From an uncultured Coprococcus sp. (GTDB lineage Bacteria > Bacillota > Clostridia > Lachnospirales > Lachnospiraceae): DNA of 26,625 nt. The stretch is taken from positions 1 through 26,625 of the forward strand of contig URJI01000035.1 of the NCBI GenBank assembly GCA_900548215.1. The letters run 5' to 3'. Below are positions 21,911 through 26,625 of the stretch, one piece after another; the stretch's first letter is position 1; each line of letters starts with the position of its first letter. A program made the translations under genes and the position numbers. Below the pieces are notes generated by a model that saw only the letters and a program-made list of their open reading frames with translations, did no database searches and was not told the DNA's origin.

Positions 21911-23239
21911 TTAATATTCGTATTTCTTTTTATTTTTCACAAGGAAGGTGATGGTTATGACAAGAGTCAAAGTCTCCGCAACGGCCACAGCACACCAGAT
22001 ACCATTGATGCCAAACACCATAGGCAGTATCAACACCGCTGCAAGCTGTATCACCAGTGTTCTGAGGAAAGATATGGTTGCGGATACAAGCCCGTTGCCT
22101 AGACCTGTGAAGAAACCTGAGCCAAATACGTTGAATCCGCAGAACAGGAATGATATGGAAAAAAGCATCATACCGGTCTGGGTCATACGGCATAGCGTAT
22201 CATCATAGCCAACAAATATTCTTGCGATAGGGAGTGCCAGAACCTCGGACAAAACCGTCATTGTTATAGCTGTGACGGCGGTGATCACAAGGCTTTTTTT
22301 AAGCAGGCTGTGCAGCTGTTTTTTGTTACCGGCACCATAGTTATAACCGATGATAGGCGTGACTCCGATGGCATAACCGAAGAATATTGCCATGAATATG
22401 AATGACACATACATTATCACACCATATGCTGCTATACCATTTTCATTCGCAAGTTTCATAAGCTGCAGGTTATAGACCACAGACACAAGGGATGTGGACA
22501 GGTTGGTGAGCATCTCAGAAGAGCCGTTTCCACAGGCTTTCCAGATACACTTCCAGTCAAACTTTGCTTTCGTCAGTTTTAACGATCCTGTAGTGTTGGT
22601 CGCAAAATATATGAGCGGTACTACACTTCCTATAATCTGTCCGCACACTGTGGCAGCCGCAGCTCCGGCTATGCCGAGGCGGAACACAAACATGAGAAGA
22701 AAATCAAGGACCATGTTGGTGATACCCGCAAGTACTGAAACCAGCAGACCAAGGTTTTGTTTTTCTGCCGTTGTAAGAAAACTCTGAAAACTGTTCTGAA
22801 GCATAAAAAACGGCTCTGACAGAATGAGTATTCTTCCGTATAATATGGCGTCTGAGCGTATAGTATCGCTGGCTCCGAGGAGCTCGACTATCTGGGGCAT
22901 GAAGACAAATCCTATGACTGCCACAATGCAGGACGAGATGATGATAAGCCACACCAGCATCGAGAATACTTCATTTGCCTTTTTCTTTTCCCCGAGCCCC
23001 ATATAATATGAGGTCAGTGCGCTGCCTCCCGTACCGATCATGAATCCTATGGCGGATATCGCCATCAGCACAGGCATGACCAGATTGACCGCTGCAAATG
23101 GATTCTTGCCTATGATGTTGGAGACAAAGTAGCCGTCCACAATGCTGTAGATGGATGTCATGATCATCATGGCAATGCACGGCAGCACATATCTTATAAG
23201 CTTTTTATATGTAAATGAATCAGAAAGTCTTATTTCCAT
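21911..23239 (-). CDS. MATE family efflux transporter
   Basis: 442 aa with twelve membrane segments in two homologous halves. The N-terminus (LIRYVLPCIAMMIMTSIYSI then VDGYFVSNIIG), the AVNLVMPVLMAISAIGFMIG TGG segment and YYMGLGEKKKAN are characteristic, as is GYNYGAG in the second half. MATE proteins export cationic drugs or metabolites in exchange for Na+ or H+. The start overlaps the end of the upstream marR-type gene by 10 bp, so they form one operon in which the MarR protein probably represses the exporter. The inducing compound is unknown. Confidence 0.92.
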   Translation of the reverse strand: MEIRLSDSFTYKKLIRYVLPCIAMMIMTSIYSIVDGYFVSNIIGKNPFAAVNLVMPVLMAISAIGFMIGTGGSALTSYYMGLGEKKKANEVFSMLVWLIIISSCIVAVIGFVFMPQIVELLGASDTIRSDAILYGRILILSEPFFMLQNSFQSFLTTAEKQNLGLLVSVLAGITNMVLDFLLMFVFRLGIAGAAAATVCGQIIGSVVPLIYFATNTTGSLKLTKAKFDWKCIWKACGNGSSEMLTNLSTSLVSVVYNLQLMKLANENGIAAYGVIMYVSFIFMAIFFGYAIGVTPIIGYNYGAGNKKQLHSLLKKSLVITAVTAITMTVLSEVLALPIARIFVGYDDTLCRMTQTGMMLFSISFLFCGFNVFGSGFFTGLGNGLVSATISFLRTLVIQLAAVLILPMVFGINGIWCAVAVAETLTLVITITFLVKNKKKYEY

Positions 23240-23694
23240 AATCCTTCAGTTCCTTTCTTAAGGTAATCGAGCTGACGCTGCATGAGTGAGAGCAGAAGTT
23301 CTCTTTCCTCATCCGTAAAACTCGAAAATGATGAAATATCAGCATTTGTCAGTGGCGTAATATATTTGTTGGCGAATGAGACTCCATTTTCCGTGAGTGA
23401 TAAATATTTGATGTTCCCTGCACCTTTGTGTGTTGTCAGAGAAATGAGCCCCTTGCCTTCCAGTTTTTTGACAGCAGAGTTGCATGTCTGTCTGGGTATG
23501 AACCATGTGTCGCATAGCTCTGCCTGAGTAAGTTCAGCTTTATTCTCAATGGTCAATATATAAATTATCCAGAAAGCAGTTTCAGGCAGCCCGGAGTTTC
23601 TTGCCGCCTCCTGCCAGATATCGTCCTGAGCTTTCCAGAGGGTGTTAAATATGCGTAGCTGTTCTTGTAAATGACTGTCTTTATATGCGATCAT
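23230..23694 (-). CDS. MarR family transcriptional regulator
   Basis: 154 aa, ATG at 23694. An AAAGGAG site is present but 13 bp away, longer than usual, with no better in-frame start. The winged helix spans about residues 40-110: ENKAELTQAELCDTWFIPRQ, TCNSAVKKLEGKGLISL as recognition helix, and a wing with YLSLTENG. Helices at both ends would form the dimer interface. It overlaps the MATE gene by 10 bp. MarR proteins next to efflux genes usually act as ligand-released repressors of their own operon. Confidence 0.92.
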   Translation of the reverse strand: MIAYKDSHLQEQLRIFNTLWKAQDDIWQEAARNSGLPETAFWIIYILTIENKAELTQAELCDTWFIPRQTCNSAVKKLEGKGLISLTTHKGAGNIKYLSLTENGVSFANKYITPLTNADISSFSSFTDEERELLLSLMQRQLDYLKKGTEGLWK

Positions 23695-23796
23695 AAAATA
23701 TAAAAAACTCCTTTAGTTATTATTGGGGTGCAAATTTAAACCCATAGCAATGAGAAAGTATTTTCTTAAAATATATGATATTTGATCGGGAAAGCA

Positions 23797-23874
23797 CCAC
23801 TATCCAATATAAATCCGAAATCGGATTTAGTCAAGCAAGTTTATATAAATTTTAATAAGAGGACAGGATAGTGG
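23797..23874. repeat. Nested inverted repeats
   Basis: The outer arms CCACTATCC (23797-23805) and GGATAGTGG (23866-23874) are perfect and enclose 60 bp. Inside is a perfect palindrome AAATCCGA-AA-TCGGATTT (23811-23828). The inner one has the size and symmetry of a MarR-type operator. The whole could also fold as RNA or be a remnant of a very small inverted-repeat element. Confidence 0.6.
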
Positions 23875-23924
23875 GTTAAGTAAAGATATGCATAAATATT
23901 TTCATTTAAAGATATGTGAAGGTG

Positions 23925-23953
23925 TTGTTTTGGGGTGGCCGTGCGGCTATAAT
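23925..23953 (+). promoter_or_regulatory. Promoter of SDR gene
   Basis: TTGTTT (23925-23930), a 17-bp G/C-rich spacer containing GCCGTGCGGC, and TATAAT (23948-23953). It lies about 95 bp upstream of the SDR start. The spacer palindrome could be a regulator site. Confidence 0.65.
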
Positions 23954-24052
23954 AATAGACATGGGCTATGAATTTATAGATATATGTTATGGGTGACTGA
24001 AATCTATGCGGTGTGAAGAAAGTAGTCATGGCCAGGAAAGGAGTATACACTT

Positions 24053-24853
24053 ATGGGGTTTTTAACAGGTAAGACAGCGATAATAACAGGAGGCGGACGT
24101 GCAGTTCTCAGCGATGGAAGCTGTGGCTCCATCGGATACGGAATAGCGACAGCATATGCCAAGGAAGGTGCCAATCTGGTGCTTACAGGTCGTAATGTCC
24201 AGAAGCTTGAGGATGCAAAGGCAGAGCTTGAGAGCAAATATGGAATCAAGGTTCTTGCAGTCCAGGCTGATGTAAACGCAGGTGCGGACAACGAGAGCGT
24301 TGTCAAGAACGTTGTGGAGCATGCGGTTAAGGAATTTGGAAGAATAGATGTGCTCATCAACAATGCACAGGCATCCGCATCAGGTGTTACCATCGCAGAT
24401 CACACAACAGCACAGTTTGACCTTGCAATATATTCAGGTCTTTACGCTGCATTTTACTATATGCAGGCATGCTATCCATATCTGAAGGAGACAAAGGGTT
24501 CAGTCATCAACTTTGCATCAGGTGCAGGCCTCTTTGGAAATTACGGACAGTGCGCATATGCGGCTGCAAAGGAAGGCATCAGGGGACTCACAAGAGTTGC
24601 AGCCACCGAGTGGGCAGTTGACGGAATAAATGTCAATATAGTATGTCCTCTCGCATGGACATCTCAGCTTGAGAACTTCGAGAAGGCATATCCGGACGCA
24701 TTCAAGGCAAATGTAAAGATGCCGCCGATGGGACACTTTGGAGACGTAGAGAAGGAGATCGGACGTGCATGCGTGGCACTCGCGTCTCCGGATTTCAAGT
24801 ACATGAGTGGTGAGACGATCACACTTGAGGGCGCAATGGGACAGAGACCATAG
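24053..24853 (+). CDS. SDR family oxidoreductase
   Basis: 266 aa, ATG at 24053 behind AAAGGAG. Rossmann-fold NAD(P) enzyme: KTAIITGGGRAV at the start, DVNAG near residue 67, VLINNAQ (usual NNAG), catalytic S156, Y169 and K173 (YAAAK). The cofactor loop is unusual: between TGGG and GSIGYG there are about nine extra residues (RAVLSDGSC). The Asn that completes the classical SDR tetrad is replaced by Ser in IYSGLYAAF. The C-terminus MSGETITLEGAMGQRP is standard. The substrate is unknown; it is a single gene with its own promoter and terminator. Codon bias suggests good expression. Confidence 0.9.
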   Translation: MGFLTGKTAIITGGGRAVLSDGSCGSIGYGIATAYAKEGANLVLTGRNVQKLEDAKAELESKYGIKVLAVQADVNAGADNESVVKNVVEHAVKEFGRIDVLINNAQASASGVTIADHTTAQFDLAIYSGLYAAFYYMQACYPYLKETKGSVINFASGAGLFGNYGQCAYAAAKEGIRGLTRVAATEWAVDGINVNIVCPLAWTSQLENFEKAYPDAFKANVKMPPMGHFGDVEKEIGRACVALASPDFKYMSGETITLEGAMGQRP

Positions 24854-24907
24854 TGCATTCAATATATTAAATATGGCTTATGCTATGATACTAGAATATG
24901 ATGTAGA

Positions 24908-24925
24908 TGCGGATCCTGGTCCGCA
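24908..24925. other. Small hairpin after SDR gene
   Basis: TGCGGA (24908-24913) pairs with TCCGCA (24920-24925) around TCCTGG. There is no T tract; the main terminator follows. Confidence 0.4.
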
Positions 24926-24935
24926 GCTTGCATAA

Positions 24936-24990
24936 AAAATGAGCGTAACACAATAATACCCAGATGGGAATGTGTTATGCTCATTTTGTT
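24936..24990. terminator. Bidirectional intrinsic terminator
   Basis: A 17-bp arm (24936-24952) pairs with 24971-24987, with one wobble; it starts AAAATGAGC and ends GCTCATTTT. Inside, CCC-AGAT-GGG makes a second small stem. T/A tracts at both ends let it serve the SDR gene and the convergent DUF3592 gene. Confidence 0.9.
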
Positions 24991-24998
24991 TAGCCGAC

Positions 24999-25475
24999 TC
25001 AGTCATCAACTATCTTGAAGGGAAGTAAGTACAATATGAGTAAGGCGGCACCTAGACCGAACATGAAAACGGAAGGGAATGTAGGTGTTCTCTTCATGGC
25101 AATGTCAGTCACGGCATTTTCTGGATTGCCTTTTTTGTAGTATACTTTGACGGATTCTCCCATGTTAAAGTAATTAGTACCAGTGTATACTGTCTGGGTA
25201 TATGTTTGGTCATCAATGGTGTATTCGACGATTGTACCATAGGTTACTGTATGGTTACTGGCTTTTCTGTAACGACCGGAATAATAATCATACTGTTCAG
25301 AATACTTTACATATCCGGTTGTCTGTTCACAGCCAATACTTTGAGTCCATGCAATGATATCCGGTACGATATACTTCAAGCAGCCAAGCCCGCCTAGTAT
25401 CAAAAAAACGATCGCCAGGTATAGTGCCTTTTTGTTTTCCGGGTTTCTCCGGTAGTCTTTCACAATTCTCGTCAT
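24999..25475 (-). CDS. DUF3592 domain membrane protein
   Basis: 158 aa, ATG at 25475 behind AAGGGGG. One membrane segment near residues 17-40, an extracytoplasmic beta-rich domain (about 45-125, containing TTGYVKYSEQYDYYSGRYRK and MGESVKVYYKKGNPENA, the DUF3592 signature), and a second membrane segment near 133-152. The function of the family is unknown. It is a single gene and its terminator is shared with the convergent SDR gene. Confidence 0.85.
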   Translation of the reverse strand: MTRIVKDYRRNPENKKALYLAIVFLILGGLGCLKYIVPDIIAWTQSIGCEQTTGYVKYSEQYDYYSGRYRKASNHTVTYGTIVEYTIDDQTYTQTVYTGTNYFNMGESVKVYYKKGNPENAVTDIAMKRTPTFPSVFMFGLGAALLILYLLPFKIVDD

Positions 25476-25717
25476 TAGAATAATCCCCCTTAAAAATAAA
25501 ACTTGTCATCCTCCCCAGTTTGATGACCATCCACATTATAATATAAAGAATGTATTAATAAAATGTAATATTACAATATAATATGCTGTGAATTATCTCA
25601 AATAACTTACTTTAAAATAATTTTGAATATATCCACATCTCAAACCAGATGGCTGTCCGCTTGTCGTTAATAAGACACAAGGTTTCTTAAAAAAATATGA
25701 AATATCTGCCATCATCC

Positions 25718-25747
25718 TTGAATAACCTTACTTGGAGTACTTATAAT
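25718..25747 (+). promoter_or_regulatory. Promoter of P-type ATPase gene
   Basis: TTGAAT (25718-25723), an 18-bp spacer and TATAAT (25742-25747), giving a leader of about 95 nt. Confidence 0.65.
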
Positions 25748-25785
25748 AGAACTTTGTTAAAGAAATCATGAGATGTCATGGGCAG

Positions 25786-25820
25786 TCGATGCAAAATGTT
25801 GCTCGATGCATAACATTTGC
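25786..25820 (+). other. Direct repeat and hairpin in ATPase leader
   Basis: TCGATGCA occurs at 25786-25793 and 25803-25810. GCAAAATGTT (25791-25800) pairs with AACATTTGC (25812-25820) with one bulged A. It ends 16 nt before the ribosome binding site. The structure may influence translation; there is no match to a riboswitch that I recognise. Confidence 0.4.
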
Positions 25821-25850
25821 CGACCATATACACAGGAAGAGGTGTTTTAT

Positions 25851-26625
25851 TTGGATACAAACTCAGAAAACAAGCTGGATACACGGGGAGTCCCGATCAT
25901 TGGCCTTACATCGGAGGAAGTAAGGGAACGGATCGACAAGGGACTTACCAATCACACGGATATAAGTACGCAGAAGACAGTGGGGCAGATCGTCAAGTCC
26001 AATCTGCTTACATACTTCAATCTTATATTCCTCATACTTACGGTGCTGCTATGTATCGTTGGTTCATTTAGGAATTTGACGTTCCTGCCGGTCATCATAG
26101 GCAATACGGTTATAGGAATATTTCAGGAGCTGCGTGCCAAAAAGACTCTTGACAAGATGAGCATGTTAAATGCGCCACATTCGATAGTTGTGAGAGACGG
26201 ACAGCAGCAGCAGATACAATCAGAGGAACTGGTTAAGGATGATATCATCATTCTGTCGGCAGGCAATCAGATATGTGCGGACGCTACGGTGCTCAGCGGC
26301 AGTATATCGGTAAATGAAGCTCTGCTCACCGGTGAGTCAGACGAGATCATGAAGAGATCTGGTGATGGACTCATGTCCGGAAGTTTTGTTGTGTCCGGAC
26401 AGTGCTATGCCAAGCTTGACAAGGTGGGCAATGAGTCATACATATCAAAGCTCACAGCCCAGGCGAAGGCCATGGGTGATGGCGAACAGTCAGAGATGAT
26501 CAGGTATATCAACAAGCTTGTCAAATGGGTTGGAATCATCATCATACCAGTTGGAATCATATTGTTCTGCCAGGCGTATATCATGAATGGAGAGACATTC
26601 AAGAAGAGTGTTGTATCGATGGTTG
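25851..26625 (+). CDS. Cation-transporting P-type ATPase, N-terminal part
   Basis: 258 codons, running off the right edge. The start is a TTG at 25851, 6 bp after AAGAGGTG; an in-frame GTG at 25842 is less well placed. A short cytoplasmic N-terminus (SEEVRERIDKGLTN) is followed by two membrane segments (LLTYFNLIFLILTVLLCIVG and FLPVIIGNTVIGIF), then the actuator domain with the dephosphorylation loop LLTGESDE (T160-G161-E162), and a third membrane segment VKWVGIIIIPVGIILFCQAY. The phosphorylation motif DKTGT lies beyond the window, so the ion is not known. The absence of Cys-rich N-terminal metal domains argues against a copper or cadmium exporter. Confidence 0.9.
   Translation, partial: MDTNSENKLDTRGVPIIGLTSEEVRERIDKGLTNHTDISTQKTVGQIVKSNLLTYFNLIFLILTVLLCIVGSFRNLTFLPVIIGNTVIGIFQELRAKKTLDKMSMLNAPHSIVVRDGQQQQIQSEELVKDDIIILSAGNQICADATVLSGSISVNEALLTGESDEIMKRSGDGLMSGSFVVSGQCYAKLDKVGNESYISKLTAQAKAMGDGEQSEMIRYINKLVKWVGIIIIPVGIILFCQAYIMNGETFKKSVVSMV

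Larger units (their letters stand above)
23695..24052. other. Divergent regulatory region marR/SDR
   Basis: A 358-bp gap. It contains the nested inverted repeats at 23797-23874, a promoter for the SDR gene at 23925-23953 and an A+T-rich stretch upstream of marR. No gene is supported in it. Confidence 0.6.
25476..25850. other. Intergenic region between DUF3592 and P-type ATPase genes
   Basis: This 375-bp gap is strongly A+T rich. It contains the ATPase promoter and a leader with a direct repeat and hairpin. Nothing else is recognised in 25500-25715. Confidence 0.6.

Overview
The window looks like a chromosomal segment of a gut-type Lachnospiraceae (Clostridia; the Coprococcus, Roseburia, Butyrivibrio or Eubacterium rectale neighbourhood). 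The grounds are moderate G+C, strong AGGAGG ribosome binding sites, occasional TTG starts, a YesN/YesM two-component pair beside a lipoprotein-dependent sugar ABC transporter, and a MalQ plus glycogen phosphorylase pair. This is inference from gene content; no rRNA or other taxonomic marker is present.

Layout. 1-610 (minus): start of a YSQNQ-repeat protein and a DUF2752 membrane protein. 798-1718: DHH phosphoesterase. 1899-3047 (minus): membrane-anchored endonuclease/exonuclease/phosphatase-fold protein. 3366-5667: VanZ-like membrane protein and C69 dipeptidase. 5729-6613 (minus): AraC-type regulator, divergent from 6907-10815, malQ and glycogen/maltodextrin phosphorylase. 11133-14416: YesN-type response regulator and YesM-type sensor kinase. 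14732-20192: malE-malF-malG plus a second, LipO-like binding lipoprotein, ended by a strong terminator. 20435-21151: a type III toxin-antitoxin locus (promoter, short structured RNA, terminator, ToxN/AbiQ-family toxin), followed closely by a HAD phosphatase. 21911-23694 (minus): MarR regulator and MATE exporter. 24053-24853: SDR oxidoreductase. 24999-25475 (minus): DUF3592 membrane protein. 25851-end: start of a P-type ATPase.

The central block is a maltodextrin/starch-oligosaccharide unit: the two-component system probably senses sugar or the loaded binding protein, MalE and MalFG import the oligosaccharide (the ATPase subunit is not in the window), and MalQ and the phosphorylase convert it to glucose and glucose-1-phosphate. 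A CcpA-like operator and two direct repeats lie just upstream of malE.

Two things stand out. The ToxN/AbiQ-family toxin has an antitoxin RNA region that does not show the usual array of 34-49-nt repeats but can fold as one ToxI-like H-type pseudoknot. Separately, a family of short G/C-rich palindromic repeats (core GGTGCCTGACCCC) occupies several intergenic spaces, forms one gene's terminator, and shares an exact 18-nt match with the coding sequence of malQ.
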